Positions 6,077 through 14,894 of a DNA stretch of 20,223 nucleotides are shown piece after piece (within the stretch, counting starts at the first letter, position 1; every line of letters starts with the position of its first letter). A model generated the notes under the pieces. It was not told the DNA's origin and did no database searches. It was given only the letters and a program-made list of their open reading frames with translations. A program made the position numbers and the translations under genes. The DNA is from Verrucomicrobiales bacterium (GTDB taxonomy: Bacteria > Verrucomicrobiota > Verrucomicrobiia > Limisphaerales > SXQI01), in assembly GCA_005793025.1 (NCBI GenBank), contig SXQI01000145.1, positions 1 to 20,223 on the forward strand, written 5' to 3'.

Positions 6077-8482
6077 TCAATCAACAGGCGGAGTAACGAT
6101 ACGATAGTAACGGTCTGTTTTGTCGACAGCTTTCAAATCTTCAACGGTAGTTGTGGAGGAAGTTGCATCTACTCCAATCAGTTTTTGCCACACAGCAGTT
6201 CCCAATCCGGAACGATATTGAACTGTGTAGGATTTTCCGACGATGCTGCTAAAGGTTAAACGCAAGGGTTGGGTAAGTCCGACCGGTGGCTGGACTGAAA
6301 GAATTCGTAATTTACTGGAGGCATCACGAGGATTCGTCCCTGCGATAAACTCTTGGAGATTGGTGAAACGATCACCATCCGCATCCTTGGGTCCGTCAGT
6401 GGCATCTGCCAACTTGAATCCATGGGTGTTTTCCCAAATATCCGGCATCCCATCCCCGTCTTTATCGGCAACTTCAGGCGAATTCCCGGATCCTGCTGTG
6501 GGCAGCGAGGATTGCCAGTTGATGGGGTCATTCCCATAAAAAGTAGAGTTCTTGCGCTGAATCGATCGGCCGGTGCCGTTGGCATCAGTCGGCCATGGAG
6601 CGAGGTCGGAGAAATTGATCTTGTCCACCCGGATGTAGGGTACAAACCCAGCATCGGGATGGGGTGGTTTTTGCGGCGGGTCGGGTTTGTAAAGTTCGAG
6701 GCTTGATCCGTTGTTTGAGAGTTTTCCCACAAAAGGACCATAAAGTTCTACGCCGGCTGGAACGGCCCATTTCGCACGGAAATTCGATGCTGAAACAGGA
6801 TCAAGATTGGGATCGAACGGCACGACGACGAGATAACCAAAAGGTGGCAGAATTACCCCCTGCGGAAACACGAAATCGGTTCCATTCTGGAGTTTCCAGC
6901 GATTATTTAAGTTAACCGGGTCGAACAGTGGCACCGAATCCGAGGTGATGTTGAATAGTTCGATGAACTCTTCCAATTGATTATCCACAGCGTTGATAGC
7001 AGGTGGGTAGTAAAACACTTCGTTAATCACGATCGGGCCGACGCGTGGAAGCGGGTTTGCGAGGCCTGTTCCTTTCCGGAATTCGTCCAGAGTTAATGGG
7101 GCATCTTCGCCAAAACTCCGGTGACTCATTGCCACGAACTTGAAATCCCCGGGAACACTCGTCTCGTAATGGCCGAAAGAAACTCCATTCTGAGAAGCCT
7201 CAAATGCTTGACCAATCCGGTACCCCGATAATTTCCCTGTGGAATCTGCTTGAGAAAGGTAGACCTCATCATCGTGCGCTGAGTTAAAAGTAAACGGAAT
7301 GAGCAGGTTTCCAGCATTGAAATCTCGCTCATAAAAAACTTTGAATCCATGAGCTGGAATCCACGTATTCAGCGGCACCAACCATTTTTTGAGTTCTGAT
7401 CGTTTATTGCTTAGAAACCATCCGCCAATGTTGATGGGTTGAGTGCTGGTATTCAAAAACTCGACAGCATCCTCGAGTGGTGGATCCGTATGGCTAAGCA
7501 CTTCGTTCACAATGAGACCATTGACGCCCTCATAATTAGATTCTGCGGGCGATGGCACTTGGGAAAAGGTCACGATGTTGGGAGAGCCGTCAGGAAGTCG
7601 GCCTTGGGAAACATCTTGGCCTTGAGTTGCAAATGTGACTGCATCAATTTGAACACTGGTTGTGGTAAATAAACCCAATGCTTCCCCTCCTGCTTTCAGG
7701 GAAAAACTGGTGTGATCGTGGCCGCTATTCGTTTTTCCAGACGCCCAAAAACGCACATAAGCATCAGCTCCAACTCCGATGAACGAGAGCGCGTGAATGG
7801 GAAAGGCTAGTTTTTTGGTCAGATCGTCAGTCAGGTGAAGCCCCTCTAATGAAACGGGAGAACCGCCCGAATTGTACAGCTCGAACCAGTCATCACCCGA
7901 AGAAGGATTCGCCATCCATTCGTTGAGGCGAAGACCGCTCGTCGCGCTCAACGATTGGGCTTGATTGGCGTTTTTAGGACTGGGTTTGTTCAAACCCCAT
8001 GCTCCCGTCGCGTCAGGAATGCGACCGATGGATAAGTCGGGCAGTTGCAAACCAAAATCTACAGAGTCCAACACAATCGGAACCGCGTCCCCAGACATCA
8101 GGGAGAGTTTGGAGCCCGACAATTTAAGTCCAAATCCAGCATTCAACACAGGTTGCGCCACAAGACTGGCCGGTTCATCCCCAGTCAACACGACCTGTAA
8201 ATAACTACGTGCACCGATTTTGACTCCCGTAGGAATCACCCATTTTCGAGGCTTGAGCGGATCATCCGTCAAACTCAACCCAGCCAGATTAACCTCGGTG
8301 GTAGCTGTGTTAAAAAGCTCCACCCAATCAGTAACTTTTCCCGAAGGATTGAGCGAAACTAGGGGGTTCGCGAGGATCTCGTTCAATTTAACTGAAGATT
8401 GTCCATGCACGGAACCAACGAAGGCAATCAACGGCAAAATGAAGAGAGATTTAAGAATGAAGCACCATCGAATCGTGATCAT
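6077..8482 (-). CDS. Secreted protein with four lamin-tail-like domains and a thrombospondin-3-like calcium repeat tail
   Basis: The 801-residue product begins with a signal peptide (CFILKSLFILPLIAFVGSVHG, cleavage near residue 28), so it is exported. Four modules of the LTD (lamin-tail, Ig-like) type follow at about 30-145, 183-290, 323-420 and 483-625. Each opens with an 'LNE/VNE/INEV' strand, then a 'WVELFN', 'WFELYN', 'VEFLNT' or 'FIELFN' strand, then 'GLSLTDD', 'GLHLTDD' or 'GWFLSN'. Residues 672-720 hold Asp-rich calcium loops (DKDGDGMPDIWE, DADGDRFTNLQEF) of the thrombospondin-3 kind, and the last 80 residues form a beta-rich domain (SYTVQYRSGLG to RYYRIV) often seen at the end of verrucomicrobial secreted proteins. 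No catalytic domain is visible; a binding or surface-structural role is inferred. The gene is divergent from the MoxR unit. Confidence 0.88.
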   Translation of the reverse strand: MITIRWCFILKSLFILPLIAFVGSVHGQSSVKLNEILANPLVSLNPSGKVTDWVELFNTATTEVNLAGLSLTDDPLKPRKWVIPTGVKIGARSYLQVVLTGDEPASLVAQPVLNAGFGLKLSGSKLSLMSGDAVPIVLDSVDFGLQLPDLSIGRIPDATGAWGLNKPSPKNANQAQSLSATSGLRLNEWMANPSSGDDWFELYNSGGSPVSLEGLHLTDDLTKKLAFPIHALSFIGVGADAYVRFWASGKTNSGHDHTSFSLKAGGEALGLFTTTSVQIDAVTFATQGQDVSQGRLPDGSPNIVTFSQVPSPAESNYEGVNGLIVNEVLSHTDPPLEDAVEFLNTSTQPINIGGWFLSNKRSELKKWLVPLNTWIPAHGFKVFYERDFNAGNLLIPFTFNSAHDDEVYLSQADSTGKLSGYRIGQAFEASQNGVSFGHYETSVPGDFKFVAMSHRSFGEDAPLTLDEFRKGTGLANPLPRVGPIVINEVFYYPPAINAVDNQLEEFIELFNITSDSVPLFDPVNLNNRWKLQNGTDFVFPQGVILPPFGYLVVVPFDPNLDPVSASNFRAKWAVPAGVELYGPFVGKLSNNGSSLELYKPDPPQKPPHPDAGFVPYIRVDKINFSDLAPWPTDANGTGRSIQRKNSTFYGNDPINWQSSLPTAGSGNSPEVADKDGDGMPDIWENTHGFKLADATDGPKDADGDRFTNLQEFIAGTNPRDASSKLRILSVQPPVGLTQPLRLTFSSIVGKSYTVQYRSGLGTAVWQKLIGVDATSSTTTVEDLKAVDKTDRYYRIVTPPVD

Positions 8483-8506
8483 ATAAACAAGCTCGTTGAC
8501 GGGGTC

Positions 8507-8534
8507 ACCATAAGCGATCGTGGGGCATTGACAA
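8507..8534 (-). promoter_or_regulatory. Weak candidate promoter for the lamin-tail gene
   Basis: On the minus strand TTGTCA (plus-strand 8529-8534) is followed after 16 bases by TATGGT (plus-strand 8507-8512), matching the sigma-70 boxes at five and four of six positions, about 25 bases upstream of the ATG. The 158-base divergent spacer (8483-8640) must hold the start signals for both genes, but nothing stronger stands out. Treat as tentative. Confidence 0.25.
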
Positions 8535-8640
8535 CTTTATTGAGACCGATTGGGGACGTTTTCAACGAGTTGCGACAATAATGCAGCAAGACGTTGCCCT
8601 TCTCGCTCTGGCAGCGTAACTTCCGACCGATTATAGCACT

Positions 8641-9693
8641 ATGACTGACCGCTCCGAGATTACTAAAAGCCTTGAGACAACCCCGCAGGCGACCCATGGG
8701 GATGTTGCAGCCATCACCGAACTCCGAGCCTTATACGGATCGTTGCGGCTCGAGATCGGCAAAGCGATTATTGGGCAATCCGAAGTCATCGAACGGTTGT
8801 TGATCTGCATCCTAGCCCGAGGTCATGCCCTTTTGATGGGTGTTCCGGGGCTGGCAAAAACCACCATCATCAACTCACTTTCCCAAGTGATGTCCCTTGA
8901 GTTCAGCCGCATCCAGTTCACTCCAGACCTGATGCCCTCTGACATCACGGGAACCGATATCCTTCAAGAAACCGATCAACCCGGTCGTCGAGCATTCGTC
9001 TTCGTCAAAGGCCCAGTTTTTGCCAACATCATTCTAGCCGATGAGATCAACCGGACCCCGCCAAAAACTCAAGCTGCTCTGCTCGAAGCCATGCAAGAGC
9101 ATCGCGTGACGGTTGCTGGACGGGTGTTTCCCCTTCCCTCTCCGTTTTTTGTATTGGCCACTCAAAACCCTATCGAACAAGAAGGGACCTACTCGTTGCC
9201 GGAAGCCCAACTCGATCGGTTCATGTTTTTCATCCATGTGAACTATCCTACATTGGAGGAAGAACGCCGGATCGCTCGTGAGACAACAGGTTCGACTGTT
9301 CAAGCACTCACTAAGCTGATGAATGGCGAAGAGATTCTTCGTTTCCAAGAGGTGGTGCAACGAGTCCCTGTTCCAGACCATATCTATGATTTAGCAGTAG
9401 ATCTAGTGAGACGTTCACGCCCCAACTCTCCGGATGCGTCCCCTTCTGTAAAAAAGTGGGTGACTTGGGGCGCAGGCCCACGAGCAGTCCAATACCTTAT
9501 TCGAGGGGCAAAAGCTCGGGCTGTATTACAAGGGAGTTATCTTGTGCGTATGGAAGACCTTGAGGCAGTGGCTGAGCCAGTCTTAACTCACCGAATACTC
9601 ACCAACTTTCAAGCACAAGCCGAAGGGATGACCAGCACTAAAATCATCCAATGTCTATTGGAAGAAGCTCGGGGAGAGGCGGCCCGTGGCTGA
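8641..9693 (+). CDS. MoxR-family AAA+ ATPase
   Basis: The 350-residue protein is a MoxR ATPase, a chaperone-like AAA+ family that works with vWA-domain partners to mature or insert metal into client proteins. Visible motifs are Walker A GVPGLAKT (67-74), Walker B IILADEINR (130-138), the conserved TPPKTQAALLEAMQE segment, sensor 1 LATQNPIEQEGTY (172-184) and LPEAQLDRF (186-194). A C-terminal helical lid contains SVKKWVTWGAGPRA, the usual MoxR sensor-2 region (there typically GASPRA). An in-frame TAA lies shortly upstream of the ATG, so the start is fixed, although no clear Shine-Dalgarno sequence precedes it. The gene opens a four-gene unit and its stop overlaps the next start by 8 bases, which points to translational coupling with the DUF58 partner. 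Confidence 0.93.
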   Translation: MTDRSEITKSLETTPQATHGDVAAITELRALYGSLRLEIGKAIIGQSEVIERLLICILARGHALLMGVPGLAKTTIINSLSQVMSLEFSRIQFTPDLMPSDITGTDILQETDQPGRRAFVFVKGPVFANIILADEINRTPPKTQAALLEAMQEHRVTVAGRVFPLPSPFFVLATQNPIEQEGTYSLPEAQLDRFMFFIHVNYPTLEEERRIARETTGSTVQALTKLMNGEEILRFQEVVQRVPVPDHIYDLAVDLVRRSRPNSPDASPSVKKWVTWGAGPRAVQYLIRGAKARAVLQGSYLVRMEDLEAVAEPVLTHRILTNFQAQAEGMTSTKIIQCLLEEARGEAARG

Positions 9694-10597
9694 GTCGCTG
9701 GCGACCAAATACCTTGATCCGTCCCTACTCGCCCGGTTGATGGCGCAGGTTTTTGTGACCAGATTGCCCATGGAAGGCAGTATTTCTGGACTACACAAAA
9801 GTCCCCATCGGGGATCCAGCGTGGAATTTGCAGAATACCGGAATTACGCACCCGGAGACGATATCCGCCGGTTGGATTGGCGCGTGTTCGCGCGAACCGA
9901 CCGTTTTTATCTCAAAGAATTCGAGGCTGAAACCAATCTACGCTGTTTTTTCGTCGTTGATGCCAGCGGCTCAATGGGCTACGGCTCCCAGCCCGAGGCA
10001 CGAAAAATTGACATCGCCAAGCGTCTCGCTGCGATGATGGCCTACCTACTCATCCACCAAGGGGATGCCGCTGGATTGCTTGCCGTCAACAAAAAGGCTG
10101 TTGCCGAGGTGCCCCCTCGTCGAACTCCCAGCCATTTGCAATCATTTTTGGAAGCACTCGACCAAACGGAACCCAAAGGTGAAACTGGGCTCCCTGCTGC
10201 ACTCCATGAGCTTGCTGAACGAATCCGGCCGAGAGCGATGGTGGTCGTTATTTCGGATTTCTTCACTGATCTAGAACCGTTGATCTCATCGTTGCAGCAC
10301 CTTCGATTCAAGAAACACGACGTTGTCCTTTTTCAATTACTCGATAGGGCGGAGGTTGATTTCAAATTTGACCGCCCTGTGCGATTTCAGGATTTGGAAA
10401 GTTCGTTCGGAATCGTCACGGAACCCGCAATGATCCGAGAGGAATACTTGCGTCAGTTCAATGGTTTTTTGAATCAACTCCGAGACCGATCTCGTGAAAT
10501 CAAAGTGGACTATCGGAGTGTATTAACCGATGAATCGTTGGAGCCGACTTTGGCTGGATTTTTGATTGAAAGAGCACAATACGCCAAATTTGCCTGA
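9686..10597 (+). CDS. DUF58 domain protein with vWA-type MIDAS site
   Basis: The 303-residue protein is the standard genetic partner of MoxR ATPases. The DUF58 signature is clear at residues 43-84 (GSSVEFAEYRNYAPGDDI, RRLDWRVFARTDRFYLKEFE). It is followed by a vWA-like fold with an intact metal-ion-dependent adhesion site: Asp92-x-Ser94-x-Ser96 (DASGSM), Thr167 (GETGLP) and Asp191 (VISDFF). No membrane segment is present, so this is a soluble cytoplasmic member rather than the membrane-anchored type. The start is GTG inside the end of the moxR gene (8-base overlap), with AGAGG a few bases upstream. The role as MoxR adaptor or substrate is inferred from family context; no client is evident from the neighbours. 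Confidence 0.92.
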   Translation: MAESLATKYLDPSLLARLMAQVFVTRLPMEGSISGLHKSPHRGSSVEFAEYRNYAPGDDIRRLDWRVFARTDRFYLKEFEAETNLRCFFVVDASGSMGYGSQPEARKIDIAKRLAAMMAYLLIHQGDAAGLLAVNKKAVAEVPPRRTPSHLQSFLEALDQTEPKGETGLPAALHELAERIRPRAMVVVISDFFTDLEPLISSLQHLRFKKHDVVLFQLLDRAEVDFKFDRPVRFQDLESSFGIVTEPAMIREEYLRQFNGFLNQLRDRSREIKVDYRSVLTDESLEPTLAGFLIERAQYAKFA

Positions 10598-10603
10598 TCA
10601 GCC

Positions 10604-12607
10604 GTGACGTTTCTCCAACCATTTATATTGTGGGGGCTGCCGCTGCTTCTAGTGCCGATCGTGATTCATCTGATCAACCGGCTTAGGCACCGACCCCAAC
10701 CGTGGGGCGCGATGCACTTTTTGGTTGCTGCAACGCGCAGTTCGGTCAGCCATGCAAAACTTCGACAGTTCCTTATCTTAGCATTACGGGTGCTTGCCGT
10801 CATGATGCTCATCCTTTTCCTCGCTCGACCGCTCGCGGGCGGGTGGCTCGGATGGGCTCTCCGACCTGCACCGGATGTCATCCTGATTCTTGTAGACCGA
10901 TCCGCGAGCATGGAATTCAAATCTGCCGAAGGAACCGGTTCTCAACGGGAAGAATCCCTTCGATTGCTCGTTGACGCCGCTCGCCCCTTTTCTGAGTCGA
11001 GCCATTTGGTGGTGATTGATAGTGCGACACGCCAAGCTCAGGAGATTTCCAGCCTCAAAACGTTACCAACCCTTTCCACGGTTCAACCTTCGGATACAGC
11101 GGCGGACATTCCGGGCCTTTTTCGGGTCGCTCTCCGTTGGCTTATTGAAAACAAAGCCGGAGGTGCTGAAATATGGCTGGCGTCAGACTTGCAGAAATCT
11201 AACTGGCGACCCAACGACCCTGTCTGGGTTGATCTCGTCGCCCAATTCCAAGCTCTCCCTCAACGCGTCCAGATTCGGCTTCTCCCAATGACCGATTCCG
11301 AAAGTTCAGATGACAGTCTCCGCATCGCTGAATTCATCCCGCCGAGCCTCCGACAGAAACCCCAGTTACGGCTCTCGATGCTACTAGAGCGCCCAACGGC
11401 AACGGTGCAACAGCTCCCCTTATCGTTGACGTTAAATGGAGCCATCGCCCAACGCGAAATCCGTGCTGAAGGATCGATCTTACGTTTTCGCCAGACCATC
11501 GACATTTCGAATGCCACGAATGGAGGATGGGGGAAATTTGAATTAGTTAACGACCACAACGTTCGGAATAATTCGGTGTTTTTTGCATACGGCCCGCCTG
11601 CGTCGCTCCGGGCAACCATCGTCACCGGTGATACTAGGCTGGGTCGCCTGTTCCAAATTGCCTCTGGGAATTCTGAGAGCCGTGTGATTGATGCTACCCA
11701 ATCTACAACCGAAGATTTCTCCAAATCTTCGTTGATTATTTGGCAGGGTGCATTGCCCAGCGGGTCTACCACAGATAAACTTCTGCAATTCGCTCAAACC
11801 GGTGGAGCGGTCCTGTTTTTCCCAGACGCGAATACGAATGCAGTCGCCTCCTCTACGTCATTTCTCAAGACTGCATGGGGGGAAACCCAACTGGCACCAA
11901 CGCCGACAGGTTGGCCTATACAAAAATGGATCGAAGAAGAAGGGCCATTAGCTAAAACCGAAGAAGGCTTCTCGCTCCCCGTCCGCGATACCAAGTTTAT
12001 GCGACGGCGTTCAATCCTTGGTAACCCCACAATCCTTGCAGCATTCACCGATGGATCCCCGTTTCTGACACGTGAACCGCAGGGCCAAGGTCAGGTATTT
12101 TTTTGTTCGTCGCTCCCTTCGATTCAGTGGTCTGAATTAGGTGATGGGCCGTTGTTGGTCCCCATGATCCGTCGATTACTAGAATTGGGAGGTCGCCGAT
12201 TACAATCCATTCGCTCAATCGAATGCGGCGAATTAACCGCGAATGATGGTGCCCAACCATGGGTTTCAATGGAAGGCAACTCGCAAGACCCGCGCTGGAA
12301 CGCAGGCGTTTATCGTTCGGGAGAAACTGTGATGGCGGTCAACCGTCCCGCCTTGGAGGACGAGCGCGAGGTTTTGCCCGTCGAAGAAGCACGTAAACTC
12401 TTCGCTAGCTTGCCCATGCACCTTTTCAACGAGAGTGGTCGAGAAAAATCGGCCCTTCAGGGGGAGGTCTGGCGATTCTTTCTTGGGGGCATGTTAATCA
12501 TGCTCTTCGTCGAGGGTTGGCTTCTCTTACCCAAACGGCGATCGGATTCAGTGGGGAATCAGCCCGTCTCTCAAACCTCTGGAACTTCCCGTCCCCAAAC
12601 CATATGA
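10604..12607 (+). CDS. BatA-like membrane protein with vWA domain
   Basis: The 667-residue protein starts with the BatA (aerotolerance-regulator N-terminal) module: a membrane segment at about 5-24 (LQPFILWGLPLLLVPIVIHL), the family motif INRLRHRPQPWGAM, and a second segment at about 55-75. A vWA domain follows with Asp98-x-Ser100-x-Ser102 (DRSASM), Thr165 and Asp195 (LASDLQ) as likely metal ligands. The long middle part (about 220-610) is beta-rich and would lie in the periplasm, and a final membrane segment is at about 622-642 before a short polar tail. The GTG start lies six bases after the DUF58 stop, with no clear ribosome-binding site, so re-initiation is likely. The stop overlaps the next gene's start (ATGA). 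Function beyond the MoxR-partner role is unknown. Confidence 0.87.
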   Translation: MTFLQPFILWGLPLLLVPIVIHLINRLRHRPQPWGAMHFLVAATRSSVSHAKLRQFLILALRVLAVMMLILFLARPLAGGWLGWALRPAPDVILILVDRSASMEFKSAEGTGSQREESLRLLVDAARPFSESSHLVVIDSATRQAQEISSLKTLPTLSTVQPSDTAADIPGLFRVALRWLIENKAGGAEIWLASDLQKSNWRPNDPVWVDLVAQFQALPQRVQIRLLPMTDSESSDDSLRIAEFIPPSLRQKPQLRLSMLLERPTATVQQLPLSLTLNGAIAQREIRAEGSILRFRQTIDISNATNGGWGKFELVNDHNVRNNSVFFAYGPPASLRATIVTGDTRLGRLFQIASGNSESRVIDATQSTTEDFSKSSLIIWQGALPSGSTTDKLLQFAQTGGAVLFFPDANTNAVASSTSFLKTAWGETQLAPTPTGWPIQKWIEEEGPLAKTEEGFSLPVRDTKFMRRRSILGNPTILAAFTDGSPFLTREPQGQGQVFFCSSLPSIQWSELGDGPLLVPMIRRLLELGGRRLQSIRSIECGELTANDGAQPWVSMEGNSQDPRWNAGVYRSGETVMAVNRPALEDEREVLPVEEARKLFASLPMHLFNESGREKSALQGEVWRFFLGGMLIMLFVEGWLLLPKRRSDSVGNQPVSQTSGTSRPQTI

Positions 12608-14799
12608 GCCATTGGTCCTTTTCAGCACCCAATTTGCTCTGGATAATCGCTGTCGGTCTAGCGTCCTTCGCGGTGTGGCTCAGCTATCAAAACTGGGATC
12701 GCTCTGGGAGGCACGCAAAAATCGGCTTGCTGGAAACTCTACGCTTCATCCTCATCGCGAGCTTACTTTTCACATTGCTGCGTCCAGAATGGGTTCAAAG
12801 CATCCGTCGGACTACTCAGCCAGAAGTCGTTGTTTTGATCGACCGCTCCCGCAGCATGGAAACTCGCGACATCCTGTTGACCACCAACGCGGTGAAGAGT
12901 CGAGAAGAATGGGTCGAAGCCAATGTCAAAGAACAGACGTGGGAGCCCATAGCTCGGACCGCCAGAGTTCACGTCGAAAGTTTTTCTGCGCCGGGAACCA
13001 ACCGTGCTCCGAGCATGGCCGACCCGGCAACAGACCTGTCACTACCTCTTGAAGAATTGCTGCAAAGGAACAATAACCTTAAAGCAGTTCTGGTGTTGAC
13101 GGACGGCGATTGGAACCAAGGCAAATCGCCATTGGGCATCGCCACCCGGTATGAGCAGGAAAAAATCCCCATTTTTTCGGTCTCGGTCGGACGTGAGAAT
13201 CCACTCCCCGATCTGACTCTGGAATCCATCAACCCCCCATCATACGGCTTAGTAGGCGAGCAAATCACCCTTCCATTCCTCGTCAAAAGTCGCTTGGCTC
13301 GAGAAGTTAAAACTCAAATCGTCCTCCGAGAAGGCACCCGGGAAGAAACAAAAAAAACGATCACCATTCCTCCATTAGGCGAGGTCCGCGACTCGATCTT
13401 GTTCTCGCCAAACACCGCCGGCCCCGCCACCTTGACCCTTTCACTTCCAGTTGAAACCGAGGAAGCCATTCCGGAAAACAATGAGCAAACTCTGAGCCTC
13501 AACATTCGCCTCGATTCGCTCAAGGTTCTCGTCGTCGATTCGTATCCGCGATGGGAGTACCGATTTCTCCGCAACGCGCTCGCTCGTGACCCAGGGGTTG
13601 AAGTGTCTTGCGTCCTTTTCCATCCTGAACTTGGATTGGGTGGAGGCCGTAACTACCTTCCACGCTTTCCAGGAAGCAAAGAGGCTCTCTCAGTGTACGA
13701 CGTGATTTTTCTCGGCGATGTGGGCATCGGACCCGATGAACTCTCCCTCCAAGATGCCGAGCTGATCCGAGGTGTGGTTGAACAGCAATCCAGCGGCCTC
13801 GTCCTGATTCCGGGGCGCCGTGGTCGGCAAACCACACTCCCCCAGTCAGCACTACAAGATATTCTTCCCGTTGTGCTTGATTCCTCACGCCCAGAAGGTA
13901 TGCCTCTCCAGAACGAGGATGTCCTCTCTCTATCCACCACTGGTCGGAGGCACCTCCTGACCCGATTCGACGCCGACGAAAACCGCAACGAGGAAATCTG
14001 GAAACAGTTACCCGGCTTCTATTGGTCTGCTGCTGTCCAGAAAAGCAGACCTGGTTCAGAAGTCCTCGGCGTGCATTCTTCACTCCGGAGCGCATCAGGT
14101 CGCATGCCTCTCCTAGTAACCCGAAATGCAGGCACCGGAAAGGTTCTATTCTTAGGAACCGATAGTGCATGGCGCTGGCGACGAGGGGTTGAAGATAAGT
14201 TCCACTATCGATTCTGGAGTCAGGTTGTCCGGTGGATGTCTCACCAACGTCACCTATCAGAACAACAAGGAATTCGGCTGAGTTACACCCCTGAATCTCC
14301 TCAACCTGGGGACACGCTGTTCATGCAAGCGACAGTATTGAACGCCGCTGGGTCGCCGATTGAGGAACCGCACATTGAGGGCACCATCCATTCACCCTCA
14401 GGACAAACCGAACAAATCCAACTGGATGCGGAACCCGGCGGTTGGGGGGTCTTCAAGCTCTCTCATACCTTGAAAGAGGCAGGAGCCTACAACATCACCA
14501 TTGCCTCAGAAAAACACCAACGCAAACTCGAAACCAAAATCGTCGCGGTCAGCCCATCTAAAGAAAAAATAGGGCAACCCATCAACCGACAAATCCTCGC
14601 AGAAATTGCAGCACTTACTGGGGGAAAAAGTGTCAGTCCCGACGGTTTGCCGGAGCTCGTCCGCCAAATTTCTATTCTTCCAGAACCAGAACCCACCGAA
14701 AAAAGAATTCGCCTCTGGAGTCACCCAGTCTGGGGTGGAATCCTACTTGCCCTACTCTCCCTTTATTGGCTGGGTCGAAAACTAGTCGGTCTGATCTGA
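12604..14799 (+). CDS. Membrane vWA protein with glutamine-amidotransferase-like domain
   Basis: The 731-residue protein has two N-terminal membrane segments (about 10-27 and 43-60). A vWA domain with a complete MIDAS follows: Asp80-x-Ser82-x-Ser84 (VLIDRSRSM), Thr143 and Asp167 (VLTDGDW). Next come a beta-sandwich region (about 205-300), a class-I glutamine-amidotransferase-like alpha/beta fold (about 305-545, LKVLVVDSYPRWEYRFLRNA to GKVLFLGTDSAWRWR), another beta domain, and a C-terminal membrane segment near 709-724. I see only one cysteine, Cys336 (VEVSCVLFHPE), which is not at a nucleophile elbow, so amidotransferase activity is unlikely and the fold probably binds or scaffolds. The frame opens at 12517, but the ATG at 12604 within ATGA gives the expected BatA-like membrane N-terminus. 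This is the last gene of the MoxR unit. Confidence 0.87.
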   Translation: MSHWSFSAPNLLWIIAVGLASFAVWLSYQNWDRSGRHAKIGLLETLRFILIASLLFTLLRPEWVQSIRRTTQPEVVVLIDRSRSMETRDILLTTNAVKSREEWVEANVKEQTWEPIARTARVHVESFSAPGTNRAPSMADPATDLSLPLEELLQRNNNLKAVLVLTDGDWNQGKSPLGIATRYEQEKIPIFSVSVGRENPLPDLTLESINPPSYGLVGEQITLPFLVKSRLAREVKTQIVLREGTREETKKTITIPPLGEVRDSILFSPNTAGPATLTLSLPVETEEAIPENNEQTLSLNIRLDSLKVLVVDSYPRWEYRFLRNALARDPGVEVSCVLFHPELGLGGGRNYLPRFPGSKEALSVYDVIFLGDVGIGPDELSLQDAELIRGVVEQQSSGLVLIPGRRGRQTTLPQSALQDILPVVLDSSRPEGMPLQNEDVLSLSTTGRRHLLTRFDADENRNEEIWKQLPGFYWSAAVQKSRPGSEVLGVHSSLRSASGRMPLLVTRNAGTGKVLFLGTDSAWRWRRGVEDKFHYRFWSQVVRWMSHQRHLSEQQGIRLSYTPESPQPGDTLFMQATVLNAAGSPIEEPHIEGTIHSPSGQTEQIQLDAEPGGWGVFKLSHTLKEAGAYNITIASEKHQRKLETKIVAVSPSKEKIGQPINRQILAEIAALTGGKSVSPDGLPELVRQISILPEPEPTEKRIRLWSHPVWGGILLALLSLYWLGRKLVGLI

Positions 14800-14894
14800 C
14801 CCCGACCCAGCACCCGAGAAATCTGGGAGGGCTAGAAAAAAACTCGCATAGAGTTGAGGATTTCGTGATTGTTGGTTGACCGTTGCCCAGCCCT

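Noticed and set aside
8528..8556. TTGACA as a plus-strand promoter for the MoxR gene
   Set aside because: The -35 match is perfect, but the sequence 17 bases downstream (TGGGGA) does not resemble a -10 box.
12517..12603. Longer N-terminus for the second vWA membrane protein
   Set aside because: It would add 29 polar residues overlapping the upstream gene; the ATG in the ATGA overlap gives the normal BatA-like membrane start.
13520..14170. 216-codon minus-strand open frame opposite the second vWA membrane gene
   Set aside because: It is an Arg/Gly-rich shadow of the amidotransferase-like domain coding sequence.
14835..14855. A-run plus AACTC/GAGTT hairpin before ligA as a terminator
   Set aside because: The stem is only 5 bp and the run lies on the wrong side for plus-strand termination.
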